Translations under genes and position numbers: made by a program
Assembly: GCF_019924635.1 (NCBI RefSeq)
Contig: NZ_CP065037.1
Coordinates: 1,364,001 to 1,428,000, forward strand
Origin: Leifsonia sp. ZF2019
GTDB taxonomy: Bacteria; Actinomycetota; Actinomycetes; Actinomycetales; Microbacteriaceae
Reading direction: 5' to 3'
DNA length: 64,000 nt
The notes under the pieces: generated by a model
Told to the model about the DNA's origin: nothing
Seen by the model: the letters and a program-made list of their open reading frames with translations, nothing else
Databases searched by the model: none
Shown: piece after piece, positions 23,676 through 32,267 of the stretch
Layout: the number at the start of each line of letters is the position of its first letter
How positions within the stretch are numbered: the stretch's first letter is position 1

Positions 23676-25364
23676 GTGACCGACCTGCTCCTCACCAACG
23701 CGTCCGTCCGCACGTTCGACGACGCCCAGCCCCGGGCGCAGGCCGTCGGGATCACCGGCGGACGGATCAGTTACGTCGGCACCATCGCGGACGCCCCGGA
23801 GGCCCGGGAGACCCGTGACCTGGGCGGCGCCTCCCTCACGCCCGGCATCATCGACAGCCACAACCACCTCCTGCTCGGCTTCGACCAGGATGCGGTCAGC
23901 CTGGAGGGCGCCGATACCCTCGAGGAGGTGCGCCGCCGCATCCGGGAGCTCGCCGAGCGCCGCCCAGACCTCGACTGGATCTGCGCCGAGAACGCCGTCT
24001 ACTCGATCGTCAGCGGCCGCCGCCCGGACGCCGACGACCTCGCCGGTCTCACCGACCGCCCGATCTTCGTCACCACGTACGACCAGCACTCGGTCTGGCT
24101 CGACGAGAAGGCGATGCAGGTGCTCGGGATCGCCGACGGCGGCGACATCCCGTGGGGGAGGCCGGAACGACGCGCCGACGGCAGCCCCACCGGCGGGGTC
24201 ACCGACTTCTACACGAGCGCCATGACGAGCGGGGGTCTCACCGGGCTGCAGCGCGACATCCCGATGTACTCGCCCGAACGGCGGTACCGCAAGCTCGTCG
24301 GCAGTCTCGAGCTCGCGACCGCCAGCGGCATCACCACCGTGGTGGAGCCGCAGGTGCCGCTCGCCGAGATCGACCTGATGTTCCGGGCGCGGGCGGAGGG
24401 ACGGCTCAGCTCCCGTGTCATCACGGCGCTGTTCCACCCGATCGACGCCGACGCCGCCTTCCGCCGAGACCTGCGCGACGCCGTCGACTCCGCCCCGCTG
24501 GACGACCGCCTGCGCTTCGGGCCGGTCAAGCTGTACGCCGACGACGTGATCGAGCCGCACACGGCGTGGATGCTCGACGACTACGCCGACCAGCCCGGCC
24601 ATCGGGGGCACCCGAGCGCGCCGGTCGGGGAGCTCACCCGCATCGTCACCGAGCTCGACCGCCTCGGCTTCCAGACGCACACCCACGCGACCGGTGACGG
24701 CGGCATCCGCCTGGCGCTGGATGCGATCGAGCACGCTGCCCGCACCAACGGCACCTCTGACCGCCGCCACGGCATCGTGCACGTCGAATGCCTGCACCCC
24801 GACGACCTGCCGCGCTTCGCCGCCCTCGGCATCACCGCCGCGATGCAGCCGCGGCACTGCTCGCCCGACCTCGTCGCCGGAACCTGGATGGAGAACGTCG
24901 GCGAGCAGCGCTGGGACCGCGCCTGGCGCATCCGCTCGCTCATGGCCTCCGGCGCGCACGTCGCGCTGTCGAGCGACTGGCAGGTGGGGGAGATGGACCC
25001 GCTGGTCGGCTTCTACTCCGCCCTCACCCGCGCCGGCCTCGACGGCCGCGACTCCTGGACCCCCGGCGAACGCCTCACCCTCGACGACACCCTCCGCGGC
25101 TACACGCGCGAGGGGGCCTGGGCGTGGCACGCCGACTGCGACCTCGGCGTCATCCGCGTCGGCGCGAAAGCCGACCTCGTCGCGTGGTCGGACGACCTCT
25201 ACACCCACGAGGCCGACCCGGCCGGCCTGCTCGACCAGCGGGCCGACCTGACCATCGTCGGCGGCGAGATCGTGCACGACGCATCCACCGCTCCTTCCGC
25301 GCCCACCACCCACGGCGGCCTGGCGCACTGTTCGGCGCACGCGGACTCCGTGCCCGCGCACTGA
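23676..25364 (+). CDS. YtcJ-like amidohydrolase
   Basis: A 562-residue amidohydrolase (amidohydrolase_3 family). Metal-site motifs: DSHNHLLLG near residue 64 (HxH), THATGDGGI around residue 330 and SSDWQV near residue 430 (catalytic Asp). No signal peptide. It hydrolyses an amide, carbamate or cyclic amide of unknown identity. The GTG start is preceded by GAGAGGG. The APC permease gene follows 60 bp downstream, so uptake and hydrolysis of one substrate is likely. Confidence 0.85.
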   Translation: MTDLLLTNASVRTFDDAQPRAQAVGITGGRISYVGTIADAPEARETRDLGGASLTPGIIDSHNHLLLGFDQDAVSLEGADTLEEVRRRIRELAERRPDLDWICAENAVYSIVSGRRPDADDLAGLTDRPIFVTTYDQHSVWLDEKAMQVLGIADGGDIPWGRPERRADGSPTGGVTDFYTSAMTSGGLTGLQRDIPMYSPERRYRKLVGSLELATASGITTVVEPQVPLAEIDLMFRARAEGRLSSRVITALFHPIDADAAFRRDLRDAVDSAPLDDRLRFGPVKLYADDVIEPHTAWMLDDYADQPGHRGHPSAPVGELTRIVTELDRLGFQTHTHATGDGGIRLALDAIEHAARTNGTSDRRHGIVHVECLHPDDLPRFAALGITAAMQPRHCSPDLVAGTWMENVGEQRWDRAWRIRSLMASGAHVALSSDWQVGEMDPLVGFYSALTRAGLDGRDSWTPGERLTLDDTLRGYTREGAWAWHADCDLGVIRVGAKADLVAWSDDLYTHEADPAGLLDQRADLTIVGGEIVHDASTAPSAPTTHGGLAHCSAHADSVPAH

Positions 25365-25424
25365 CCCGCGCCGATCGCATCGCGCACCCCACCCCTCCCT
25401 CCCACCGTCGCGAAGGAATCCCCC

Positions 25425-26813
25425 ATGTCCCAGCTCGACCCGGCCATCGCGCCGTCCCGGACCGCGGAAGCGCCGCACGCCCCGGGCGCCACCGGCCTCC
25501 GCCGCACCCTCAAGCTCCGCCACATCGTCTTCCTCGGCCTCGCCTACATGGCGCCGCTCGCGGTCTTCGACACGTTCGGGATCGTCGCGGACGTCACCCA
25601 CGGGCACGTCCCGCTCGCCTACCTCGTCGTCCTCGTCGCCGTGCTCATCACGGCGCTCAGCTACTCCCGCATGGTGAAGGTCTTCCCGATGGCGGGCTCG
25701 GCCTACACCTACACGCGGGAGGCGATCAACCCGCATCTCGGGTTCCTGGTCGGCTGGGCGGCGACGCTCGACTACCTCCTGCTGCCGATGATCAACGCCC
25801 TGCTGTCGGCGATCTACATGTCGGCGGCGTTCCCCGCCGTGCCGTCGTGGGTGTGGATCCTGTCGACCATCGTCATCTGCACCGTGCTGAACCTGATCGG
25901 GGTGCAGATCGCGGCGAAGGTGAACGTGATCCTCGTCGTCATCCAGGTCGTGGTCGCGGTGGCGTTCGTGGGGCTCACGATCACGAACATCGTGGACGGC
26001 GCGAACGGCGCGGCCTTCTCGACGACGCCGTTCTTCTCGCCCGGGCTGGACATGCCCGCCATCGGTGCCGGCGCGGCCATCCTCGCCCTCTCGTTCCTCG
26101 GGTTCGACGCCGTCAGCACCCTCGCGGAGGAGGCGGAGAAGCCGCGCCGCGACATCCCGCGCGCCATCCTGATCATCGTCGGCGTCGCCGGAGTCTTCTT
26201 CGTGAGCGTCACCTACGTGATGCAGGTGCTCTTCCCGGACGTCGCGACGGTCGGCAACATCGTGGGAGCCTCGCCCGAGATCGCGAAGTACATCGGGGGA
26301 GCGGCGTTCCAGGCCGTCTTCATCGGCGGCTACATGGTGGCCGTGCTCGGCTGCGGCATTACCCAGCAGATGAGCGCCGCTCGTCTGCTCTACGCGATGG
26401 GCCGCGACGGCGCGCTCCCCACGCGGTTCTTCGGCTCCCTCAATCGTGCAGGGGTCCCGGCTGCGAACGTGCTCCTCATCGCTGCGCTCGCCTGCTCGGC
26501 CGTCTTCCTCGACCTCAGCCGCGCCGCCTCCCTCATCAACTTCGGCGCGTTCGTCGCGTTCATCTTCGTGAACCTCTCGGTGATCTTCACCTACGTCCGC
26601 TTCGTGAAGGAGCGCGGCTGGCGCAGCGCCCTCGGCTACATCGTCATCCCCGGGCTGGGCGTCGCCATCAACGTCGCCCTCTTCTTCAGCCTGGAGCCGA
26701 GCGCGATGATCGTCGGCGGGGTCTGGGTCGCGATCGGGCTGGCGTACCTGCTGTGGCGCACCCGCTTCTTCCGGGTGAGCCCGCCGCCGCTGCGGGGGCC
26801 GGTGGAGCTGTAG
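25425..26813 (+). CDS. APC-family amino acid/amine permease
   Basis: A 462-residue transporter with about 12 helices. The first helix carries IVFLGLAYMAPLAVFDTFG, and the cytoplasmic motif SFLGFDAVSTLAEEAEKPRRDIPRAI is the APC signature near residues 222-247. It imports an amino acid, amine or acyl-amino compound, probably the substrate of the upstream amidohydrolase. GAAGGA is the ribosome binding site. Confidence 0.88.
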   Translation: MSQLDPAIAPSRTAEAPHAPGATGLRRTLKLRHIVFLGLAYMAPLAVFDTFGIVADVTHGHVPLAYLVVLVAVLITALSYSRMVKVFPMAGSAYTYTREAINPHLGFLVGWAATLDYLLLPMINALLSAIYMSAAFPAVPSWVWILSTIVICTVLNLIGVQIAAKVNVILVVIQVVVAVAFVGLTITNIVDGANGAAFSTTPFFSPGLDMPAIGAGAAILALSFLGFDAVSTLAEEAEKPRRDIPRAILIIVGVAGVFFVSVTYVMQVLFPDVATVGNIVGASPEIAKYIGGAAFQAVFIGGYMVAVLGCGITQQMSAARLLYAMGRDGALPTRFFGSLNRAGVPAANVLLIAALACSAVFLDLSRAASLINFGAFVAFIFVNLSVIFTYVRFVKERGWRSALGYIVIPGLGVAINVALFFSLEPSAMIVGGVWVAIGLAYLLWRTRFFRVSPPPLRGPVEL

Positions 26814-27508
26814 GGCACGGAACAGCGACAGGGTACACAGGTCTTCAGTCCGCAGGATGCGTTGTGGGCGGCATACCAGCTCACGAGCGCGCTCGTCTGG
26901 TCTGTGATCACTCCGTCGACGCCGATGCACGCCGCGGCCGACCAGTCCGGCTCCGTGTTCCTGGTCCAGAAGAAGACCGTCGGGCCCGCTTCACGTGCGG
27001 TGTGCATCAGTGCGGCGGTCGGAAGCGTCGACGGATTGATGCCGAGGTGGCCATGCGCCTTTCGCATCCTGGATGTGAGCGCTGATCGTCGCGCCGCTGA
27101 GACGCATCCGCGGCATCCCAGGGTCGACGGTGCGCACGAGTGCCAGGACGTCCGGCAGAACGACTGCGACACGGTCCGGCCCGCGACCCCGGACGAATGC
27201 AGGAGGTCGGTGACGGTCTGCACGCCGTCCCGGCTCCACGAGTCCTTGTACTCGAGCACCATGCGCGCGTCGGATGTGCGCATCTCGTCGGCGACCCCCT
27301 GGAGCGTCGGGAGGTCGGGGTACCTCGCGCGGAACTGCGCGAGGGAGATGCTCCCGATCGCATCGTGTCGCACCACGGGGATTCCGTCGTTCGTGAGGGA
27401 GATGTCGATCTCGAAGTACGCGGCGCCGTTCGCCTCCGCGTTGGCGATGCCGCCGAGAGTGTTGTCGCCGAAGCCGTCATCGCCGTCGTTGTCGCGGTGC
27501 GCGATCAC
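26814..27508 (-). pseudogene. Frameshifted glycerophosphodiester phosphodiesterase
   Basis: The minus strand encodes a GDPD domain in three pieces. Piece 1 (27508 to about 27157) has VIAHRDN, DNTLGGI, YFEIDISLTNDGIPVVRHD and MVLEYKDSWS. Piece 2 (about 27157-27050), in another frame, has LPDVLALVRTVDPGMPRM. Piece 3, again in another frame, has LGINPSTLPTAALM, VFFWTRNTEPDW and GVDGVITDQ. Two shifts therefore interrupt the gene. No signal peptide remains upstream of the GTG, and no stop occurs before the convergent permease gene, so the C-terminus is also abnormal. Confidence 0.75.
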
Positions 27509-27661
27509 GGATCCGGTGTCTCCCGGACCGGGCGCGCGGTCGGCGGGGATTCACTCCAGCACGGCGCTGCCGTATCGAATATAAGCATTTTCAGCTGAGT
27601 ATCTCGAAGGTAGGATTATGAGCATCCAATCCAGGATGAACTTTCAATGGAGAAAGGATCG

Positions 27662-28216
27662 ATGATGAAGAAGACAGTACGTGGACTGGCGGCCTCGCTG
27701 GGTGGGGCCGCCTTGGTCGCCTCGCTACTCACGGGGGGTGCGGCAACCGCGGCCGAACCAGACTCCGGTGCCCCTTACGGTGCTGTAATCGCCGATCCGG
27801 CTGGGCTTTCGGGTCCTCTCTACCTCGCGGGTGAGGACGGCAGCGCAACCCTGGTCGGAAGTGACGGAACAATCGGGGCCGCGGGACGAACGAGCCGTGC
27901 CGGATGCAGTTGGACGAACATGGCCGTTCCCGCGGGCGGCGCGTGGTACACGTCGGTGGACGGATGTTCTCTCATCGGCGCAACCGCTACCGCAACACAC
28001 GCCTACAAATATCAGGTGGACGCAAATTCCAAAGGAAACCCATGTGTTCAGGGGCGCGGCTACAAGAAGGTCGGCACCTCGTGGTCGGCGAATTATGAAG
28101 CCATCGGATGCGGGAAGTCCGGCTCGAAGAACATCACGATTGGTAACGTCATCACTGTTTCCAAGGTGAAGGCGCAATCCATCGGTGCGACCGGGACGGC
28201 CCTCGTCTTCCAGTGA
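27662..28216 (+). CDS. Secreted protein of unknown function
   Basis: A 184-residue exported protein: MMKKTVRGLAAS, a hydrophobic stretch and a likely signal-peptidase site after GAATAAA. The mature part has four Cys (AGCSW, DGCSL, NPCVQ, IGCGK) that could form two disulfides and a Gly/Ser/Thr-rich beta pattern. I recognise no family. GAAAGGA precedes the ATG. Base composition is poorer in GC than the flanks, and the next two genes overlap by 4 bp each, so this is the first gene of a three-gene operon. Confidence 0.75.
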   Translation: MMKKTVRGLAASLGGAALVASLLTGGAATAAEPDSGAPYGAVIADPAGLSGPLYLAGEDGSATLVGSDGTIGAAGRTSRAGCSWTNMAVPAGGAWYTSVDGCSLIGATATATHAYKYQVDANSKGNPCVQGRGYKKVGTSWSANYEAIGCGKSGSKNITIGNVITVSKVKAQSIGATGTALVFQ

Positions 28217-28941
28217 GAGAACATCGGAGCGGCTCGAGGCGAGCGCGGACTTTCACCGGGCTCGCCTCGAGCATCGTGGTCGCCGCTGTCACGCTGACTG
28301 GTTGCTCATCGGAGACCGCTCGTGGGCGTCTTGAGCTCCATGAGATTCCAGCCGTTTCCGCCCAGCTTCATTGTGACGAAAGCCAGGTGCTCAAGGCGGA
28401 CATGGCCTTCCATGACGACATGCGCGGCTTCAACTGCTTCTATTCCGACAAGCAGACCGTCCTGTTACGGGCATATGAGCACAGCGCGTCGCTCGATCAG
28501 ATCCTGCCGGATCTGGCCGCGACCATCAGTGCCGAGAATCAGATCGTCATCGGTAAGAATTGGTACGCTACCGGATCCCCGGCGAAACTGCGCGAGCTCG
28601 CGCGCAACGTGAACGCATCCCCGCCAGAATCGATCCTGACCGCGCGCGCCTCGCCACCTCTGAGTCCACAGCACGAGGCTCTGGGGATGTGCGGTGCGTA
28701 CGTGACCAGCGCCATTTACACCTATGTGTTCGAACCCGCCCAACTCTCTTCGATCACCCAGGGAAGCGACGATGCCTACCCGGGCATTCAGGACATCGTC
28801 CAGAGTGTTGGTGCTGGATTGAAGGCCGAGGATGTCTCAGAAGACACCTTTGATTCGAGGGTCACTGACCACGCAAACACGGTGCGGGAATTCTGCGCGA
28901 GGATATACGGGCAGACACGGGAATCGGGAGTGGACGAATGA
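28213..28941 (+). CDS. Lipoprotein of unknown function
   Basis: A 242-residue protein with a signal sequence and lipobox LTGCSS (Cys near residue 31). The mature domain contains LHCDESQVLKADMAFHDDMRG, GFNCFYSD and a late FCARIYG; it is acidic and mostly helical. No family recognised. The GTG overlaps the stop of the secreted-protein gene (GTGA), so the two are translated together and probably act together outside the cell. Confidence 0.75.
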   Translation: MREHRSGSRRARTFTGLASSIVVAAVTLTGCSSETARGRLELHEIPAVSAQLHCDESQVLKADMAFHDDMRGFNCFYSDKQTVLLRAYEHSASLDQILPDLAATISAENQIVIGKNWYATGSPAKLRELARNVNASPPESILTARASPPLSPQHEALGMCGAYVTSAIYTYVFEPAQLSSITQGSDDAYPGIQDIVQSVGAGLKAEDVSEDTFDSRVTDHANTVREFCARIYGQTRESGVDE

Positions 28942-29210
28942 GTCAGCACACTCCGAAGCGCACGCTTCGGTCGGGGATAATCATCACAGCCGTTGGTGCA
29001 GTGGTCCTCATTCTCAGTGGTGACATCGTCCCCGACATGATCATCTTCAATGAACCGTCCGGACAAGCTCTGCTCGGAGTCATCAGCATTGTGGCCAGCA
29101 CGATCCGTTTCGTTGCTATCCCGTTCGGGTGTGCGCTCATCGCGGCCGGGTTGATAATGCGATACATGCGCTACCTTCACGACCACCCTTTCGCAAATAT
29201 CGACGAGTAG
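28938..29210 (+). CDS. Two-helix membrane protein of unknown function
   Basis: A 90-residue protein with two membrane helices (IIITAVGAVVLILSG and VAIPFGCALIAAGLIM) joined by a short outer loop, and charged ends. It overlaps the lipoprotein gene by 4 bp (ATGA). As the third member of the exported operon it could be an immunity or anchoring protein, but nothing in the sequence proves this. The following gap, 29211-29359, holds nothing recognisable. Confidence 0.7.
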   Translation: MSQHTPKRTLRSGIIITAVGAVVLILSGDIVPDMIIFNEPSGQALLGVISIVASTIRFVAIPFGCALIAAGLIMRYMRYLHDHPFANIDE

Positions 29211-29359
29211 TACGTCCGCTTGGCGAGGCGGCATGGATGGCGCAGCGACCTCGACTACCTCGTCGTCCCCGCGCTGGGCTCTGCCACAGCGTCGCCATTT
29301 CTCCGTCGCCATCCGCACATGATGATGTCTGAGTGGTGGTACAGTGCGGGCTGCATCGC

Positions 29360-29812
29360 TCAGGAGATCCGGCGCGCCAGTTCGTCGCTGAAGCGGCCGT
29401 GCGGATGCGTGCTGTACGTGCGCTCGCCCAGCCGTTGGAGACAGTGCCGGCGGTAGTGCACGATCAGACCGGGCACGACGCACAGCTCCTCCGCGAGGAA
29501 CTCGACATCGTCGCTGACCTGCTCGGCCGCCGCGTAGGCGACCGGATCGATCAGAAGCTCAGCGGCGTAGGTGTCGGCGATCCGCTCGTTCTGGTCGCTG
29601 TCGGAGCGGTGCCCGTAGTAGGCGTGGCCGAGCTCGTGCGCGATCGTGCACCGGCGCTCGAACGGCGTGAGTGTCAGGTCGAAGTAGATGCGGTCCTCGT
29701 CGGGGGAGTAGTAGCCGAGGTCTCCGTCCGGGAGGTATGCGCCGTGCAGCCGCACACCCAGGCCCGCCGCGATCCCCACCAGCAAGCGCATCTCGTCCCC
29801 CGTGCCTGTCAC
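29360..29812 (-). CDS. ImmA/IrrE-type metallopeptidase
   Basis: A 150-residue zinc peptidase with TIAHELGHAYYGH (HExxH, near residue 56) and a downstream ERIADTYAAELL that supplies the third ligand. In mobile elements such proteases cleave the paired XRE repressor and induce the element. The GTG start overlaps the stop of the XRE gene by 4 bp (GTGA), the usual ImmR-ImmA arrangement. Confidence 0.88.
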   Translation of the reverse strand: MTGTGDEMRLLVGIAAGLGVRLHGAYLPDGDLGYYSPDEDRIYFDLTLTPFERRCTIAHELGHAYYGHRSDSDQNERIADTYAAELLIDPVAYAAAEQVSDDVEFLAEELCVVPGLIVHYRRHCLQRLGERTYSTHPHGRFSDELARRIS

Positions 29813-30345
29813 TCCGCGTGTGGCTGATCCGCTTTCCGCGTTCCCCGCTTCGCAGCGAGGGCCACACCTTTCTTCGTCGGGAGTTCGTAGCTGACCTCGA
29901 ACTCCTCGTAGACGTGGTCATCAGTATGGCGGGATGCTCCGACACCGGAGTCGGCGAACGGGTTCGCGGCATTCCGTGCGGGCGCACCGGAGCGTGCCCG
30001 CACGAGTGCTCGGCGGGTCAGTTCCTCGAGCAGCTCGAGGTCGGAGACCGCGCTGAGATCGGGGCGTGCGGACGGGAGGTCGTCGTCTGCCGCGGCGGCC
30101 TGGAATTCGGCGCCGGCCGCGTGTTCCGGTGCCGCGTCACGGTCGCGCGCATCCTGGGCCTGCGTGTTCCGGGCCAGCGCGTCGCCGAAGAAACGCTCGA
30201 CCTTGTACTCGGCTTTGCGGGCGACCCCGTTCGCCTCCCAGTTCGTCACCGTGCGCGTCGACACCCCCAGCCGGGTCGCCAGCTCCTCCTGTGTCAGGTG
30301 GAGGCTTTCCCGGGCGTCGCGAAGCTCGTTCCATGTGATCACCAT
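29809..30345 (-). CDS. XRE-family regulator paired with ImmA
   Basis: A 178-residue protein with an N-terminal helix-turn-helix (LHLTQEELATRLGVSTRTVTNW, residues 15-36) and a long, probably disordered Ala/Asp-rich C-terminal half. I chose ATG 30345 because a longer frame would cover the repeats of the divergent promoter region. It is likely a repressor that the co-translated ImmA peptidase removes by cleavage; the opposing lysis cassette is the probable target. Confidence 0.85.
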   Translation of the reverse strand: MVITWNELRDARESLHLTQEELATRLGVSTRTVTNWEANGVARKAEYKVERFFGDALARNTQAQDARDRDAAPEHAAGAEFQAAAADDDLPSARPDLSAVSDLELLEELTRRALVRARSGAPARNAANPFADSGVGASRHTDDHVYEEFEVSYELPTKKGVALAAKRGTRKADQPHAE

Positions 30346-30467
30346 GCAGTAATTCTGGCAACAGTCGGCAATTTGCGCAAGCAATTCTGGCGACAACTGC
30401 GTATGTCTTGAAACTTTTTCGATGACAAACTTGCTGAATTACGCAATAGTTGCATAAACTTGTTCAC
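30346..30467. promoter_or_regulatory. Divergent switch region between two XRE genes
   Basis: This 122-bp gap holds several GCAA/TTGC symmetric sites: GCAATTTGC (30368-30376), TTGCGCAA (30373-30380) and GCAATAGTTGC (30443-30453). A direct repeat, AATTCTGGCAACA / AATTCTGGCGACA, lies at 30351 and 30383. A rightward promoter TTGCTG (30431)-N16-CATAAA (30453) overlaps the last palindrome, leaving nine bases to the ATG at 30468. The layout resembles a phage repressor switch. Confidence 0.5.
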
Positions 30468-30695
30468 ATGAACACGACGAGACGGCTCAACGGAACCGCA
30501 CTCCGCGTCCTGCGGCAGACGCTCGGGATCAGCGCTCGCGACCTCGCCGTCCGGGTCGGCATCGACCCGAGCTTCCTCTCCCGTCTCGAGCACGGCGCCC
30601 GGCAGCCGTCCGCTCCGGTCCTCAGACGGCTGGCGACAGGACTCGGCGTGCCGATCGAGGCGATCTCGTATCCGGTCGCCCCGCCCTCCGCATAA
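30468..30695 (+). CDS. Small XRE/Cro-like regulator
   Basis: A 75-residue protein that is almost entirely one helix-turn-helix domain: LRVLRQTLGISARDLAVRVG, then DPSFLSRLEHG. It faces the XRE-ImmA pair across the switch region and is first in line before the lysis genes. It could serve as a Cro-like or activator partner. The start lies nine bases after the -10 box, so the message is nearly leaderless. Confidence 0.8.
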   Translation: MNTTRRLNGTALRVLRQTLGISARDLAVRVGIDPSFLSRLEHGARQPSAPVLRRLATGLGVPIEAISYPVAPPSA

Positions 30696-30817
30696 CCGAC
30701 CCCGCCAGCCCCGACGACCCGTACCCGACCAAGGCGGTGTTCGTCGCGCCCCGCATCCGGCCCGACCGGTTCGAACAGGCCCGACCGGCCCCGACCTCAC
30801 CGAAAGAAGGACACCCC

Positions 30818-31006
30818 ATGTTCGACCTCGAAGAGCCTCCGTGGCCGTCACGCCTCGACGACGCGCTCGCCGTTATCGCGGAGCTCGAGCTCGAGCTCGA
30901 GCCCGACTTCGACCTCCGGCCCGACCCGGAGCCCCTCCACTGCTTCGAGTGCGAGACCGACATCCGTCCCGACGACTGGGACGAGCACGAGTGCGGGATC
31001 CCATGA
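30818..31006 (+). CDS. Small acidic Zn-knuckle-like protein
   Basis: A 62-residue acidic protein. A run of Glu/Leu/Asp residues precedes CFECETD and DEHEC, which could bind one zinc (CxxC with HxxC-type ligands). GAAAGAAGG precedes the ATG. Its TGA overlaps the start of the holin-like gene (ATGA). Similar small zinc proteins are common in phage genomes; the function is unknown. Confidence 0.65.
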   Translation: MFDLEEPPWPSRLDDALAVIAELELELEPDFDLRPDPEPLHCFECETDIRPDDWDEHECGIP

Positions 31007-31305
31007 GCCGCCACGCGAGCGGCGGCGGGATCGGCTCGCCTCACCAACGGGTCCTCCGCACCGTCGTGCAAGCCGCGGTCGCCGCCGTGCCGACGGCCGT
31101 CGCCATCATCGGCGTCGTCGCCGACCAGTGGCCCGCCGAATGGCTCGTCGCGACCGCGGGGATCGCCGTGGCCCTGCAAGGACTCCTGGCCCGGATCATG
31201 GCGATCCCCGGCGTGGACGCCTGGCTGACCGGCCTCGGGCTGGGCGCGGCGCCCAAAGGGTGTGCGCCGGCCGAACCGGCGGGGGAGGACCCCACGGCCG
31301 AGTAG
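31003..31305 (+). CDS. Holin-like membrane protein
   Basis: A 100-residue protein with two likely membrane helices (VVQAAVAAVPTAVAIIGVVA and WLVATAGIAVALQGLLARIM), a short N-terminus and a polar tail, the shape of a small holin. It overlaps the Zn-knuckle gene by 4 bp and precedes three endolysin genes, which supports a role in releasing them across the membrane. The family assignment rests on context and topology. Confidence 0.6.
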   Translation: MSRHASGGGIGSPHQRVLRTVVQAAVAAVPTAVAIIGVVADQWPAEWLVATAGIAVALQGLLARIMAIPGVDAWLTGLGLGAAPKGCAPAEPAGEDPTAE

Positions 31306-31390
31306 ACGGCCACCACAGACTTCGGACGACCGACCGAGGACCGCCTGTCGAACAGGCAGGTCACACGAGAAAACGAGAAAGAAGGTAGGG

Positions 31391-32152
31391 ATGCCGACCG
31401 GACCATGGGGCGACCCGACGTGGACCAATGGGAACATCACGCCCCTAGGCGCGATGACGAAGATCACTCGCGACGGTGTCGCCTACGGCGGCCCTGGGCA
31501 TGGCGTGGACGGGGTCTACCTGGAGCCCGGCTGCGCCGTAGCGATCAACGCCATGCTCGACGCGTACGCGGCACAGCATGGCGGGGCGATCCTGCCGCTC
31601 AACGAGGGATACCGGAACTACGCAGGGCAGGTGCAGTACTGGGAGGCGAGCAATCACAACCCCGCTCTCGCCGCGCCCCCGGGCACCTCGAATCACGGAT
31701 GGGGCGAAGCGGTGGACATCGGGGTAGCCCTCGGTTCTCCGCAGCGCGCGTGGCTGCTCGCCAACGGCCCCACCTACGGGTTCTACGCCCTCAGCGACAC
31801 AGACCCCGTCCACTTCAACTACAGCGGCAGCTACACGCCGACCACCCCAACCGTCCCCGCACAGGACGAGAAAGAGCAGGACATGTACATCCGACGCAAC
31901 TCCACCGGCGAGATCGCCGTCTTCGGTTCCGACTACCGCAGTGCGGTGGGAGGCGCCGCGGGCCGGCACATCTTCGCCTCCCAGACCGAGTACAACGGCT
32001 GGCGGAGCGTGATCTCCACCTACAACGCCCAGATCGATGCGCAGGGACTGGACCCGCGCGGCAAGAAGTTCCTCCCGCCGGCGGTGCTCACGAGCGTGAT
32101 GGGTGTCGACGACACGGGCTGGACGATCGTCTGCGGACTCTACGGCGTCTGA
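31391..32152 (+). CDS. Endolysin 1, M15 peptidase (VanY/DacB type)
   Basis: A 253-residue lysin. The catalytic domain (about 1-145) has LNEGYRNYAGQVQYWE and the zinc-site block TSNHGWGEAVDIG, with DTDPVHFNYSG supplying the last His, as in L-alanyl-D-glutamate or D-Ala-D-Ala peptidases. A Pro/Thr linker leads to a C-terminal domain of about 89 residues starting at Met165 (31883). There is no signal peptide, consistent with holin-dependent release. GAAAGAAGG precedes the ATG. Confidence 0.85.
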   Translation: MPTGPWGDPTWTNGNITPLGAMTKITRDGVAYGGPGHGVDGVYLEPGCAVAINAMLDAYAAQHGGAILPLNEGYRNYAGQVQYWEASNHNPALAAPPGTSNHGWGEAVDIGVALGSPQRAWLLANGPTYGFYALSDTDPVHFNYSGSYTPTTPTVPAQDEKEQDMYIRRNSTGEIAVFGSDYRSAVGGAAGRHIFASQTEYNGWRSVISTYNAQIDAQGLDPRGKKFLPPAVLTSVMGVDDTGWTIVCGLYGV

Positions 32153-32154
32153 CC

Positions 32155-32211
32155 GGAACCCCGGGGACCCAGGCCTGCTGACCGAAACAGCAGAAGCGGG
32201 TCTCCGGTTCC
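32155..32211 (+). terminator. Hairpin 1 with ACCGAAA loop
   Basis: Three bases after the endolysin 1 stop, GGAACC and GACCC arms enclose CTGCTG-ACCGAAA-CAGCAG. The loop is identical in hairpins at 32958 and 33706, although the stems differ. It probably ends or stabilises the message. Confidence 0.75.
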
Positions 32212-32267
32212 ACAGCGCGTCCGCGGCACGCAGCGGCTGCGCAACGCGCTCTACCAGAAAGGAAAGC

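Noticed and set aside
23655..26930. 1091-codon minus-strand frame
   Set aside because: It is the high-GC shadow of the amidohydrolase and APC genes; it has Arg/Glu/Asp/Gly-rich low-complexity sequence and no domain.
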